Made by a program: the position numbers and the translations under genes
Shown here: one piece after another, positions 1 to 12,082 of the stretch
How the letters are laid out: each line of letters opens with the position of its first letter
Position numbering within the stretch: the stretch's first letter is position 1
The notes under the pieces: generated by a model
Databases searched by the model: none
The model's input: only the letters and a program-made list of their open reading frames with translations
Told to the model about the DNA's origin: nothing
DNA from: Pycnopodia helianthoides
Taxonomy: Eukaryota; Echinodermata; Asteroidea; Forcipulatida; Asteriidae
NCBI GenBank assembly: GCA_032158295.1
Contig: CM063246.1
Span: 4,497,371-4,561,370, forward strand
Direction: 5' to 3'
Length of the DNA stretch: 64,000 nucleotides

Positions 1-157
1 TGTTGCCCAAATTCTCCCTGATTGCAAGATGCAAATGATGGCAGCCCTGTGTTAGTATTGCCATAGTGATTTGAATTGTCATGTCATACTTTGCATAGCA
101 GTTAAGATTAATACACAGTAAAGACCAATCTTAGCACTTTGTGAAATCGGTCCCCAG
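1..157 (+). mobile_element. MITE family B, right-hand part
   Basis: The segment holds GCCATAGTGATTTGAATTGT, then a TTAAGATTAAT stretch, then ends CTTTGTGAAATCGGTCCCC. The inner part matches copies at 16609-16712, 16980-17082 and 21317-21445, which begin with the inverted form of this end (GATTTCACAAAGCACT). That gives an element with inverted termini of type GGGCCTGATTTCACAAAG. The left end lies outside the window. No transposase is seen; a non-autonomous DNA element is inferred. Confidence 0.55.
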
Positions 158-735
158 GGACCGTGTTTCATAGGGCTGCATGAAACACAAAATTTTGCTT
201 AACAAAATTCTGCTTAGGAAAAATAAGCGGGGGGACCAGTCATAAACTGTGCACATGACATGGTACTTTCGGAGGTAACTGATTTTCAGTGAAGCCGTTC
301 CAATTTGATTAGTTTGTTTACAAATTGCGGCGATTTATTTTGTTGAAAATGTTTTTTTTTTAATCAATTTACTAATCCATACTTTTTTCTTCTTTTTTTT
401 CGCCCGGCTACAATTCTCAAACATTGGTCAGATTATTTAACAAATAAAATATAATAAGTAGATTTTTTATCAAAAAAACAGGTTGCAAAAAAAACCAAAA
501 AAAACAAAACAAACATTACGTTTCGATCATGCATAGCGTAGGCCCAGTGGATGTGCTTCACGCCAGGCCGGCCAGCCGGCCGCTCACGGCACACAGTACA
601 GTTGCGTACGTAAGAGCTAGCTAAAAACTATATGCCTCCCCTCAACCAACTTATATAATTGGAATGGCCTAATCAAAAAGAAATTGTGCTAAGCAATATC
701 TAGTGCTTAAGCAGCTCTTAAATTAGGCCCAGGAC
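158..735 (+). mobile_element. Degenerate, probably interrupted MITE family A copy
   Basis: The left end (GTTTCATAGGGCTGC, then TTTTGCTTAACAAAATTCTG and a GACCAGTCATAAA core near 235) and the right end (CTTAAGCAGCTCTTAAATTAGGCCC in diverged form, 702-729) belong to family A. Complete copies elsewhere are 160-240 bp. The 565-bp span and AT-rich, poly-T/poly-A filling between about 300 and 660 suggest a later insertion or two separate fragments. Confidence 0.45.
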
Positions 736-1319
736 CAGAGAAATGGGCGGCCAAAAGCCAAGGAAACTACAGTCTACTTTTTTTTTGATGAAATTGTCAC
801 AGTTTTTATTCTGCTTTTTGAGGTTAATACACTTTTGTTGTACATTAATTTGTCAAACAACATCCATCGACACCTTCAAGAACTCACTTTTGCTTTCTAT
901 GCAATTTACTGTTTTTCTTGATTGGATTTCCGGAGGGGCGGGGGGGGGGGGGGTCACATCTAGCACATGTTAGAAAATGTTACCATGCGTCACTTTTTTC
1001 TAAAGATGATAATCAGCTAATGAGTTTTTATCGTTGATATGATGACACCTGAAACATAAACTTAAGGAGGACCTCAGTCTGCACAAACACACTAGTACAA
1101 ACAACACTGTGCTTCTCTTCAAAGGCCAAATATTAATTTGGTTTTTGGAACCGTTCGATTTTTTCAATCCTTTATAACTGTAGATATATCCAATAAAACT
1201 AACCATTGAAAATTTCATTTCAAAAGGTGGTAGGTAGCGTGTGTTTTTTTTTTTTATATCGCCGAAAATCTTGAGCGGTTACGTCCACGCAGTAAGAAAA
1301 ATCCATAACTGGAATACAC
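736..1319. other. Unassigned AT-rich stretch with poly-G tract
   Basis: No gene or recognised repeat. It contains a G run of about 13 near 940-952 and a T run near 1245-1257. Short open frames here have no recognisable domain and no splice-site context. Confidence 0.5.
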
Positions 1320-1334
1320 GATCTTAAAAAATGT

Positions 1335-1523
1335 TTCATGCATGAAATGTTTCTCAGATTGAATTCTAATTTTGAAAACTTTCTCTAAAACCACATTCCT
1401 TAGAAGGGAATCATTTCTCAAAATGTCGTACATTATCGACAGCTGCAGCGCTTCTTACCAAGTAAGTTTTTATGATCATTAATTTGTTGGGAGTTTATTA
1501 CCAAAGTTATACCTTCCCTTTAA
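1335..1523 (+). mobile_element. MITE family C, 3' half (TTAA type)
   Basis: The segment matches the right halves of the copies at 7217-7593 and 57139-57531: a TTTCTCA...ACTTTCTCTAAAACCAC block, then ACCAAGTAAGTTTTTATG, and an end in CCCTTTAAA with a TTAA at 1520-1523. The left half is missing or beyond recognition. Confidence 0.6.
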
Positions 1524-1630
1524 ACAGGCGTCATACATTAACAAAACAAAGCACACAACCGAACCAGCAAAACGCCTCTAATGTCGCGTGTCAGCTTACA
1601 CATTTTGTTTTATATATTTCCTCAGTTTGC

Positions 1631-1685
1631 CGAAGAAGAGAAAAAAAGAGAAAAAAAAAAAACAGAAAAAAAAAAAAAAAAAACC
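1631..1685 (+). repeat. A-rich purine tract
   Basis: GAAGAAGAG followed by long A runs broken by single G or C bases. Simple low-complexity sequence; it makes the lysine/arginine-rich open frame across it meaningless. Confidence 0.9.
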
Positions 1686-2544
1686 TCTTCAGATTTGGTT
1701 TGATTGACGCAGCGCGCGAAGGGGAAAAAAAAGCCCAGGGCGTCAGCGGAGGAAATTACCTGGCTCTCTGACCAGAAGGTCTGGAGAATCCGTGGACTGA
1801 TGGAGGCTAGCTTTGAATATTAGATGATGCTGATTAGGGGGTCCCACCTCTTCCCAGTGAGTGGATTAGTAGATAATGACAAACATATGACTGCACTCTT
1901 CTCTCGTTTTGTAACTGTGTATTTTTTTGTATTTTTTTCTCTCTCTCTTGTCCTCTCGTGAGGCAGATTTTTCCTTGATGTAAAATGATGATTGCTGGAT
2001 ATGTTAATGTTCCTCTGTTTTGTTTTGTTTTTGGCTCAGAATTCCAGATTCTCAAAGCTTGCTTTTAAACATGCAGCTTGTACCAATTTTACACTTTTTT
2101 GTTTTGAAATTTGCTTTGTCATGCATGATTGAGAAACTTCCAAAATTGTCATTAACTATACTTTGAAAATCTATATAATTTGACAAACTTTCATCAACTT
2201 AGCATTTCCACAGTTATCTCTATGTTTTTTTGCATCAAATAAGTTTGACTGTTATGGTACAACTTCAATTTCAAATTTCTTGTCCTTTTTTTGGGGGGGG
2301 GGGTAATTATGTTTTCCTTGTCTTTGTTTAGACCAAATCCAAGCATTTGTCAGGTGATTTTTATTTTGTTGTCAAGGAAATTGTGAATTTCTTAAAGCTG
2401 CTGCATCTTAACTCATCAAATGTGCTTGTGGAGCAGTTATCCAATTCTGCTCAGCAAACATTTTCTGAGCTTAGCAAAACTGTGCACCCAATTGCCTAAT
2501 GGCTGTTGAGGACTACTGTACATACAGTACGGTACATCACCATG
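1686..2544. other. Unassigned stretch
   Basis: No gene seen. A poly-T then poly-G run lies at about 2286-2303. The part at 2410-2495 has CTGCTCAGCAAACATTT and GCTTAGCAAAAC words resembling family A, too diverged to delimit. Confidence 0.4.
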
Positions 2545-2850
2545 CTAACCCTTTAGAGGCCCTTCATTTCTGTAGAATCATCACCATACACCCAGACATG
2601 GTGTTATTGTTAATTTTTGGAAACAATTGTTTTCTTGTAAAAAGGTATAAACAAATAATGAAACAGAAATCTTGTTTTGTTCTAGGTACAATGTTAACAT
2701 GGGAGCTTCGAAAAATGTCAATTCAGGTCATGACCTTTACCCTGACCTTTTTGGTTGAGTGGAAGCAGATCAGATCTTGCAGCCGTTTGCATCCGCTATG
2801 GGCATTTTGGTGCAAGCCGTTTCCGGCCGCTTTGGTCTCTAAAGGGTTAA
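2545..2850 (+). mobile_element. MITE family D (TTAA type)
   Basis: The left terminus AACCCTTTAGAGGCC pairs with the right terminus GGTCTCTAAAGGGTT (14 of 15 positions as inverted repeats). The right side is followed by TTAA (2847-2850); the left has CTAA, one base off. The interior is not protein coding. A piggyBac-like non-autonomous element is inferred from the TTAA. Confidence 0.6.
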
Positions 2851-3073
2851 GCTACAGTATTCAAATTGACCGCCATCGCTGAGGTCAAACAATGGAAACA
2901 CGCGCGTATGTGCGCGCCGCGCACAACTCTCAGCCAATGATATGTCTCCAGTGAAGTCACGTCATATGCAAGCTTCTGTTAACACCATTCACCATTTGTT
3001 TTTGTTTTTTTCGCAGGATTTGGAAAGCACTGAGTACACAGAGCTTTATCACACAAAGATGTGTGACAATGGC

Positions 3074-3212
3074 TGGCCTGAAATTCTGTTGCCCTGGTCT
3101 TGGCCTTGCTGCCCCTTCAAAAGTTTACCACAGGCTTTCCAGATTTTTCAAAGGAAGAGCCCTTTTAAAATGAAAATGACCTTACCCACTCAAACATGAA
3201 ATTTCAGGCCTG
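3074..3212 (-). mobile_element. Foldback element family E
   Basis: Read on the minus strand it starts CAGGCCTGAAATTTCATG, has GGGCAGCAAGGCCAAGACC inside, and ends GAATTTCAGGCCA. The same order appears at 12694-12825, in part at 44475-44622, and at 60452-60619. Terminal inverted repeats of about 12 bp and no coding capacity point to a small DNA transposon. The open frame 2942-3199 is only a reading through this element. Confidence 0.65.
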
Positions 3213-5117
3213 TATAGATAGGTAAAACAAAACAATATTCTTTGTCCCTGATGTACATGTATCTATTACACCAACTAAATTATTCACCATGTTACACCAA
3301 CCACAAGGTTAGAAATCAATTTGGAGAGTAGGCTAATTACAGAAGGAACTCAGTAACTTATATAGTTTTAACCGTTTTAGGTTCTGAAGTTTGTCTGTTA
3401 CATTTTCACCTTTTTTTAGGACCTGAAGTTCCCATGCTACTTTTTCACTTTACATATTCTGGAGTTCCCATATCACTTCTTTAGACTTCATAACCAAACA
3501 ATGATCTAGTTATACAGATCATTGGAATCAATTTCAAATCATAACAAAGAACCGACCACTCTGAACTGCACTCCACTGGCCCGACCTTAACTGACCCGCT
3601 TGTCAACTCAAGTGACCTTTTGACTGAGAGGTCAAGTGGTATGCGACAGCTCAAAACAACAATGAGCAGTCACACTCCCCGGGAACTATGCGATCAGTCT
3701 GTTCCCCCTGACTCACAAGGGGATAGGGCTGGTTGCTTATCCTAACAACAACACAAACAGCCTAGTTTGGCTGTTCAGAACTCTGACTAGGAATCTGAAA
3801 TCACTGGCTGACCTGGCTTTTACAGGAGCTGTACGTAGCATTTTCAAGCCCCGAGGCCTGTTAGACTGGCTGGTTACCTAGTTACCGACTAGGATGTACC
3901 CGATCTTCGCCCGAGGGGGAAAAGACAAAAATAAGGCCAACCACATATGTGTGAGGAGACGAGGAATAGAAACTTGGGGAAAAGTACAAACGGCGCTTGC
4001 AATCAGAGGTGGCTCCTAGACAAACTAACTGGCTGGGTGAGTCAGAGAATGCTACGGAGGGCCCGGGGCTAGACCAATGGACGTGTCTTGTTGCGTACTC
4101 CAGCTGTCCACAATGATCACTCAGCCATCTAGTCTAAAGACTGCTTTGGGCTCCGCTGGTTCTCCCTGTTCTTTACACACCTGACTACCACTTAACAGAG
4201 TACCAGCCTAGTGTACTTTTTTTTTCTCCCTTTTTTTGACGATGTGTTAAAGATCCATTACTTCCCACAAAACATTACAATGGGAGAAGCTCTTTTGACA
4301 GAACCAGAGCTCAAATGCATCAGAGCTGATTAAGCCGGGGGGAAAAAAGTGCCTTCAAAATTTTGTTTCCTAGGCAGAAATTAGCCGGACACCAGTCAAA
4401 AGCAACATCTGTCATTGGTTGCTAAACAGTCCCAACTACGCAACTTTCTTACATTGCTCTGAATAAGTTTTTATTTTTTCGTTTTTTTTTAATTATTTTT
4501 TGTATTTACTGTTTTGGGTTTTGTTTAGCATACCACCGTAATAAGAGAACAAAAGTTTGGGTGTTGGGTTAACCATGATGTTTGATCAAAACTGTCCACT
4601 TATGAGTACTTTCCAAATCCTTGGGGTGGGGGGGCCGATGACATGATCCACATTGGCACATCCACAGCATTTTGTTGAGAGGCACAATTATTGATAACTT
4701 GAATCAGAGGTCAACCTCACCTCCGAAGCATTTAATCATGCATTTTGGGCTTCACAAACAAATTGGTTGAAAGAATCGAAAGGGTATAAACATTTATGGG
4801 ATTTTTTAAACGCGCCACGCTGGCGCCACTTTATAATTTAGGGTTTATTGCAATAATCTAACCCTTCACATGTGTGTATAACACTCATTTTTTTTTTAAA
4901 CGCATACTTACGAGGAACCAATAAAAAAATAATTACATTTTTCATATCTTTAATTTGCATACTCTCCAACTACTGTTACAGTTTTTCATTCTGTATGTTT
5001 ATTCACACTCAAGTTTAATGAGGGAAAAAAAAGTTATGTATTTATTAAGTTAAGATCCATAAAAATTTGCATCTCACTTTCTTTCTGTAAAAATAAGCAG
5101 TCTGGTCAGGTTTTAAA
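3213..5117. other. Long stretch without recognised gene
   Basis: 3380-3480 shows a weak, degenerate 40-bp periodicity (TGAAGTTCCCAT and similar words). 3500-4250 is richer in GC and complexity than its surroundings but has no long open frame. 4358-4410 (CCTAGGCAGAAATTAGCCGG, then ACACCAGTCA) looks like a diverged family A core. The rest is AT-rich with homopolymers. Confidence 0.4.

Positions 5118-5153
<36 letters not shown>
5118..5153 (+). repeat. (AAT)n microsatellite
   Basis: About 12 uninterrupted AAT units followed by ATCATCATG. A plain trinucleotide microsatellite. Confidence 0.95.
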
Positions 5154-5301
5154 CATCATGCAAATAAAAAAGGAATTGAAGAGCAATTCATATTAGTTGC
5201 ATATTTATTTGTATGTGTTGGTGGAAATCAGCACTTTTTTGCTGTATTTCTTTATTCATAGCTTCCTAAAAATAACCTTGGAAAAGTGGTGTTTTATGAC
5301 T

Positions 5302-5445
5302 CCCCCCCCCCCCCTCCACACTTTTAAAAGTCTGCTCCTGTTCTGCTCCTGTTTTGCTTCTGCTCTGCTGCAGTGCAGCCACTATGCCGCCACTGTTCTG
5401 CGGCAGTGCCGCTGCTGTTCCGCTGCTGTTCCCCTGTTGCTGGTT
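5302..5445 (+). repeat. Poly-C run and CTG/CCTGTT-rich low-complexity tract
   Basis: A run of 13 C (5302-5314) is followed by irregular repeats of CTGCTCCTGTT and GCTGCTGTTCC up to about 5445. The bias leaves open frames on both strands, which share no recognisable domain, so I treat them as composition artefacts. Confidence 0.75.
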
Positions 5446-6400
5446 AGATGCCTTGAACACGTACACAATTTACAGATTGGGTTTCTAGAGAAAGTCAATT
5501 GTTCACTTTCAAAGCTGTTATTCACAGCTTTTTAACAATCTTACAAAAAATTACGCATAATTTATAAAAATCTAAAATATTTTCTTTCCCTCCAAGTGTC
5601 AGCCCCAACTATCGATAACAAACATTTCAGAAGATGTTTTATGATATTTTATGACAGTTACGTATGAATCATCCTTCTGTTTGTGTGTCCACATCAATGA
5701 AAAAAATAAATAAGAATTCAAACACTGCATTCGCAAATCAATCCATCGATAAGCAATGACTGTGTTTTTAAAAAACCTTTCAATAAGATCTTCCTCTCAC
5801 TTGGGAGTATTTCTTTCCTCTTAACTTAAAACAAAAAAATGGTCAATCGATTAAATGCACACTAGAGGCAAAAGCAAACCATATATATGTAACATAGACA
5901 ACTTGAATGCTTTGTGTGCACAGTAGTGGCACTAGTGAATTCTATACATTAAAAAACGCCTGAGCTTACGACACCAGCATTACATCTATTCTTTCTGCTT
6001 TTATATTCCTCGCTTTTTTAAAATTATACTCAAACAAATGCATAATTAGTGCTTGTAAATATTTATGCTTAATTAATAGTTCTCTAGCCATTACAGTCCT
6101 ACAAGACACATTTTTCCATGCATCACATTATATTCATATCCTAAATCCACAGAACAGAGTTTGATTTTACCTCAAGAAGAGGGGGGGGGGGGTCGGGAGG
6201 AAATGATGCCAGGTTGCTAACGAGAGGTCGGGGGTTGGTCAACCAGAAGCCCTTTCGCATGACAGGGTACCAACAATACCGGTTTCTATACCCCATGCCG
6301 AGCTAGGCACTGGGGTCCATTTGTGAGATTCGCTACCACAAGAAGAGAGGGGGGGGGTGGTGGTAAAGAGACACAGGAGCGCAACAACAACTCTACACCA
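5446..6400. other. Unassigned stretch with poly-G
   Basis: AT-rich without a supportable gene; G run of 12 at 6181-6192 and another short G run near 6349. Confidence 0.45.
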
Positions 6401-6596
6401 GGGCCCAATTTCATAGTGCTGCCCAAGCAGAAAATATTGCTTAATAATTGTCTGCTGAGCAGAAATGAGCAGGATACCAGTCACAAATTGTGTGACATGT
6501 GACACGGTAGTTTGGCTGGTAACTTATTCTGGTAAGCGTAATTTCTGTTGTGCTCAGCTACTTTTTGTGCTTAGGCAGCTCTATGAAATTGGCCCC
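6401..6596 (+). mobile_element. MITE family A, complete copy
   Basis: Starts GGGCCCAATTTCATAGTGCT and ends with the inverted counterpart AGCTCTATGAAATTGGCCCC. The interior has the family core AGCAGGATACCAGTCACAAA and TTTGGCTGGTAACTTATTCT. No coding capacity. It is the best ordinary copy in the window for building a consensus. Confidence 0.8.
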
Positions 6597-7216
6597 CGAT
6601 GTGACAATAGGGTACCGTCTGGATTGACATGCTGCAAAGTGATGACACCAATGGGGGGTACCGGTTGAAGGAGAGAGACGACGACAACGGCAACGGCTCA
6701 TGTAGTCTTAATGCCAAGACAAAGGTTTCAGGCTTGGCCACAATGATTGGGGGGGGGGGTCTGTTGGGAATCTTGCATGCCTTGATTGCAAGAGATGTTC
6801 TTGCCGAGGATGGATGACAAATGTAAGATTTGGGGTGTGTTCGTGCACATGGAAATAGAGAACTCAACGCTGTGTATATGTGATGTTTGCTCTAATTACA
6901 AACAACACCCCCGCTTGGAAACCAAACCCCAACAAGTGGATTTCAGGATTTGGCACGTGCAATTGTGTGTGTTCGGTGGATCGCACACAATGATACAAGA
7001 TCAGCCATCTATCCCTTCCTACACATATAGGCTACTGACGGCCGACATAAGTTCCATGGAGTGTAAGTTATGGTTTAATTATCGCAAAACGCAGCTAGGC
7101 AAAAATTCTGTTGAGCCTTAACAAATTCTGATTATACTCCATCATTATGTAAAACATCATATTCGTATGTGAATTAAACATTTTTTCCCAAACCAATCGG
7201 GACCATGGTCGGCTGT
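6597..7216. other. Unassigned stretch
   Basis: No recognised feature apart from a G run at about 6749-6758. Overlapping short open frames on both strands show no known domain. Confidence 0.4.
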
Positions 7217-7593
7217 TTAAAGACACTGGACACCTTTGGTAATTGTCAAAGATCAGTCTTCTCACTTGGTGTATCTCAACATACGCACAAAATAACAAAC
7301 CTGTGAAAATTTGAACTCAAGGTTGCGAGATAATAATGGAAGAAAAAACACCCTTGTCACACAAAGTTGTGTGCTTTCAGATGCTTGATTTCGGGACCTC
7401 ACGCATGAGGTCTCAAAATCAATTCAAATATTTTACTGAGAAACTACTTCTTTCTCAAAAACTACGTTACTTCAGAGGGAGCCGTTTCTCACAATGTTTT
7501 ATACTATCAACAGCTCTCCATTGCTCGTTACCAAGTAAGTTTTTATGCTAACAATTATTTTGAGTAATTACCAATAGTGTCCAGTGCCTTTAA
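7217..7593 (+). mobile_element. MITE family C, complete copy with TTAA ends
   Basis: TTAA (7217-7220) is followed by AGACACTGGACACCTTTGG; the right end is CCAATAGTGTCCAGTGCCT followed by TTAA (7590-7593). The termini are inverted repeats. TTAA duplications are the hallmark of piggyBac elements, so a non-autonomous piggyBac-like element is inferred. Related copies are at 57139-57531 (complete) and 1335-1523 (half). Confidence 0.8.
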
Positions 7594-7746
7594 GCACAAA
7601 AAACAGCTAAGCAAAGAAAAGCATTGCTTAGCAAGTTACCAACCGAAATACAAGGTATTGTATATCATTACAGACTGATTCTCTGCTGATTATTGCATAG
7701 CAGACAAATTTGGTAAGCATTTTCTGCTATCATGATATTGGGCCCT
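7590..7746 (+). mobile_element. MITE family A, right part, split by family C
   Basis: It begins TTAAGCACAAAA, the sequence normally found about 22 bases inside family A, and runs through GCTTAGCAAGTTACCAACC to ATATTGGGCCC. The family C element sits exactly at that TTAA, so C appears to have jumped into A. The left A stub (GGGACCATGGTCGGCTG, 7199-7216) is only weakly recognisable. Confidence 0.6.
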
Positions 7747-8642
7747 ATAAGAATCCCTTGACATTCCACTTTTCACTTATTTTTTGGGTCACCACTGGCT
7801 CTGCTTTTCTTCTTAATCAGATATTCTGAGTGTGTCCTGAAATGAACAGAACATTTAGTGTTACATACAGAACATCCTGCCACACCGAGCGCCGTAAACC
7901 AGTCGAATTCCTGTTCCCAATCACAGAGGTAACCATTCCGCCGACGGGAACAAATAATTCCTGCCGCGCGAAACTGGGTCACGCTACAAGACTCACTTTG
8001 CCGGCCCAACGTGTGTGTTGACTCTCGAGAACTGGGACGGATATATGCTACACGAACATTCAATTAAGACTGTCTTGAGTGCTGCATGTGTGTGCATTTT
8101 CGACTACGGTGTGGTGTGTGCACAGTGAAACAACCTTGAACGTTCCCTTTACGGGTTACACTCGATTATGTTGGGTACGGTATATGTGCATTGGGCTTGC
8201 ATGTCCGGGACTCATTTATGTGCGCATAATGATGCAAACACGATTAACCCAAAATGTGAGATAATGTGCGTGTAACAGCTAAGAGGTGCAAACAGGCGGC
8301 CACATCCAAGGAAATTTCTAATTATCAGAATCCAGTTGCACAGTCTAAACGGAACATGAAGAAAATCACTCCACAACATAATATTATTATCTTTACCTGT
8401 ATTTAACTGTACAACCTTTTGAGACTGCTAAAAAATAAAAATGAAGGACATTTCGCATCGTCATTTCCAAACAAATCGTTTCCTCGCCTGTTTGTCCAGA
8501 CAAGGCAAGGTCATGTCATGGCCGACAAGGTTGATGTCTACCTGGATTCATCCACATTGTTTATAAGAATTTTTTTAAATAGAATTTTCAGAGTGTGGGA
8601 TACACAAGTTTCCACGTCTACTCTGTTTTTATTTTGAGAAAT
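7747..8642. other. Unassigned stretch
   Basis: 7830-8030 is slightly GC-richer, with open frames on both strands (96 aa minus, 63 aa plus) lacking known domains. No splice or poly-A architecture I would defend. Confidence 0.4.
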
Positions 8643-8755
8643 TTGAATTAGCCGTTGCAAACTGCTTACCAACCAAAAGGACCTGTAGTATAAATGCAAA
8701 AAATTAGTTAGTGGCCTGACGTTTCGACCCTAGCAGAGTCTTTCTCGAAGGCTAA
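8643..8755 (+). repeat. Dispersed repeat family F
   Basis: GCCGTTGCAAACTGCTTACC, then ACCAACCAAAAGGACC and GGCCTGACGTTTCG followed by AGAGTCTTTCTCGAAGGCT. Matching pieces occur inverted at 33825-33905 and, for the first part, in tandem at 59839-60068. The family's full extent cannot be told from these pieces. Confidence 0.6.
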
Positions 8756-8830
8756 ATGAAAACTATTTTGAAAACAATTTTCAAATGACTAGGATCTATG
8801 TGTGAATTAAATAAAAAAACAAATACTGAA

Positions 8831-8943
8831 TGCATTGTCGCAGGATATAATCACTCAGAGAAATCTGGCTTTTCCATTTCACTCAGCTTCGCCTGGTGAC
8901 ATGGAACAGTTTCACCTTTATGATTAAATTCTGTGACAATGCA
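8831..8943 (+). mobile_element. MITE family G, copy 1
   Basis: The left end TGCATTGTCGCAGGAT is mirrored by the right end ATTCTGTGACAATGCA. The interior GAGAAATCTGGCTTTTCC is shared with 9991-10100. About 113 bp, non-coding. Confidence 0.65.
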
Positions 8944-9990
8944 ATCGATTCCATCCAATATTTGTATAATACAAGTTCTAATGAATTCAACGAAGTGCAT
9001 AGATAGAACCCCCCCTCTCAAAACCCTGTCCATAGCTCCTCCCATTCTCCTTTTCCCTTTCTGTAAATATTTCATGAACATCCAAAATGTCATCCCCAAC
9101 AAATTTAACATTTTCTCATAAATACTGCAGCGCCGATCCATACATACAGATATTACCCTTTATCCAGCAAGATGACTAAAAATAACTGACACTGCACTCT
9201 TGAACTTGACAGAGTAAAGTGGCAGGATCTCTGGAGAGCAGCTTCAGTAGCTCGGGTCAAAGGTCAACATATCAATCCATGAAGTGAGAAGCCTTTTGTT
9301 GTGCCTGACATTTTCGATGGTTCTACCACGCACATACATTCTGTACACACGCCTCATTTGTATTTGCACAGTACGATTTTCATATGCAATTTGTTTGCCA
9401 ATGTGATTCGTTGCTCATTTTTCCCCCGAGAAGAAAATCATTAAAACTGTAATAATATATCAGCCAAATTTATGGCTACTTATTTAAATTTCTGCCTTGT
9501 ACAAAAGTGCATTTTTGGTCACTTCTTTTAATTAATGTTTTGGATGTGTATTATTTGAAAAAATTTAATAAAGTATGGAAATAAATGTGAGTTTTGAATC
9601 GGGGAAAAAAAAACAAAAAAACTATGGACAATTTGCAATTCCCCAAAACACATAAATAATTCATCTCTCCTTTCATTTATCATTATTTCATACTGGTAGT
9701 TCGTAGTTTTGCAGCCCGAGGGAGCCTGCTGTACACCTTGTGGGTGCAATTTATGTGCATTTTGTGAGAGCCAGGGATACCTGGGTAATGTTCCACCATC
9801 TTTAAACCCTACACGGCTTTCTTACAAACACTTCTTATGTACCTAGAAAACAGAATCAACAAACCATCCAAGACAAAGCAGTAGAGGGCTAAAGTACCTG
9901 ATTACCCTTTAGAAAACATTCATTTCTGGATGATCATCTCCAAGGGCCAGACATGATAATTTTTTAATCATTTTAAATGCATTTCGTTCG
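8944..9990. other. Unassigned AT-rich stretch
   Basis: No recognised gene or repeat. Contains A runs near 9604-9620. Confidence 0.4.
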
Positions 9991-10100
9991 TGCGTTGTCG
10001 CAGAATTTACTCGCTCAGTGAAATCTGGCTTTTCCCATCTCGCCTCGTGAAATGGAATAGTGCAGATTTCACATTGTGATAAATATTCTACGACAAAGCA
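9991..10100 (+). mobile_element. MITE family G, copy 2
   Basis: The left end TGCGTTGTCGCAGAATT mirrors the right end TATTCTACGACAAAGCA; it shares GTGAAATCTGGCTTTTCC with the copy about 1.16 kb upstream. Same orientation. Confidence 0.65.
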
Positions 10101-11568
10101 CTCGCATGCATTTAATATTTGTATATTAACTCTCCATACAGGACTAAAGACATGTATTTACCAATCAAATGAACCAATTACTATCGAAATGGAACAAATA
10201 AAACATCATTATTGTATTAAGTGCAAGTAACCTTCATGTCGGCCAAAACGAACAAAAGCAATTTGAGATTTTCCCATCCCCTGTCCCCATGTTTTTATGC
10301 CTCCATATTCCCCGCTCAATGGCCTACACCGGTACGACGCAAAGCGATAATGATGCTGAATAGCGGTTTTCACTCTACCACAAATGATTAACAATAACCC
10401 GCGAATAACACACAGGGATATTCCGAAGGATCTAACATTACAACGAGACCTTGAACTATGTTTGTATCGGAGAGAGGGAAGAACAAGCTACTGAACGCTG
10501 ATCAATGCAGACCATAACCTAATGTGAACGCTGTATTGTACCTGCGCTCGTCAAATTAGTAGTTAGTGGTTAAATAAAGACAAGGTCTGATTCACTTGGG
10601 ATCTTCACTGTGCATAGCACGAGGTCCACTGTACTTTTTTTTAGTTTATGATGAGAATCTAACTGTAGTCTGGTTCCTTGTAATTGACTGACTTGCATAT
10701 TTGTAAAGGACAGGCAAGGATGGTGTCTGGGTACAAGATATCTGCTTGATACTAAAGAGGGAGGGGGGAGCATCATTTTCGCTGATGACAGCAGAATCTG
10801 TTTGGGGAGCTGAAAGGTTAGGATAATTAAAGGGAAGGAACAATTTTTTAGAAGTGCACGTTGCATGCAAATCAATACTAATTCCAAACTTGCATATTGT
10901 ATTGGGTTTAAAGTAAATGAGAGGGTCCAGTGTTGCTGGCAATGGCTGGACTTAGGTGGTTAATCTGTTTGGGGTTATTTCCCCTCAATGAACAGAATTC
11001 AACAGAGGGCACTATTTTGTGAGTTATTCAGTTTTGGTTAGCAAGCACCAACCCTGATTGGACAACCAAAAGACTCAGAACTCATTGATTAAAGGTGGAA
11101 CCTCAACAGATACATAATGGACATTTTGGACGATTAAGATGTACTTTTGAGGAAATGTTCTCTTTCAAAAAATTTGCGCAGTATGTTCACCTTTTATCAG
11201 CACTTCAAAGCAATGCATTCGCACTTTTAAAAAAAATGTTATACCATTTTATAAATTTATTTAAAATGTCCTACTGTGCATACTGGGGCATTCTAAATGG
11301 TTTTTGGTTATTATTATTTTTTTTTAAAGTTTATCTGAAGTCCCCCACCCTCCCCCCCCCCAAAAAAAACCAAACAACCTAATAAATAAAAGTCTTAATG
11401 TTTATATTATTGGGGTATCTGCCTGATACGCTAGCTTGTGCATGAGCTCAAACAGCGCCCTCACCGAAATCAAATTTACCTTGCTAATGAGTACATTGTA
11501 CTTGTAGCATGTACATGTACGCACGCGCTAGATTCTATTGTTTGACCTCAACGATGGCAGCCTTCGCA
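10101..11568. other. Long stretch without recognised gene
   Basis: Overlapping minus-strand frames of 98 and 105 aa at 10570-10942 lack known domains and lie in two frames of the same DNA. A poly-C/poly-A block is at 11351-11368. Nothing else identified. Confidence 0.4.
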
Positions 11569-12082
11569 GGGGGGGGGGGGTCTGTGATCATCCAAACCCT
11601 CTTGGGGGATCAACCCAGCTCACACTTTGCGTGAATCGTGAAAAGTGAAGAGAATATTCCTGTGTCACAATTTTGAAACAGTGCGTACTGATCAGACCGA
11701 TTGCATTCACTTCGCATTCGCTTTCACATATAAAGTACAACACATCATGCCTACATTCAGCAAGACATTAATTACCTTTTTTTTCTTTTCTATTTTTTTG
11801 TTCATGTTTATTTTAGTATGCTTAATGTGCTCACATTATTTTCGAACTTACTACATTTATAACCCAACCTGGGAACTCATTGCTTGTATTTTCCATAAAT
11901 TATTTAATTTGACCGCAGTCTCAGGTGCTCCACTACTGAAGGCCAGTCCTTCTGCATTGTATTGTTTTACAATTTTTGATATATTTGTGTTGATCGTTAA
12001 TCGTTATTTATCTGTATGCATGAAAGTATGAATGGAAATATAACAAACAAACAAACAAACAAACAAACAAACAAACAAACAA
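11569..12082 (+). repeat. Poly-G run, open AT-rich stretch and (AAAC)n microsatellite
   Basis: G run of 12 at 11569-11580. Between them a 128-aa frame (11645-12031) is open but rich in Phe/Leu/Ile, with no recognisable domain. 12042-12082 is an AAAC/CAAA microsatellite of about 10 units, which could be the tail of an old retroposon. Confidence 0.7.

Noticed and set aside
5197..5535. 112-aa frame with Cys/Leu-rich stretch
   Set aside because: The frame crosses a poly-C run and a CTG-rich low-complexity tract; an overlapping minus-strand frame is equally open.
11645..12031. 128-aa frame with hydrophobic segments
   Set aside because: AT-rich composition explains the Phe/Leu/Ile content; no signal-peptide or domain pattern and no splice context. 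It ends beside an AAAC microsatellite.
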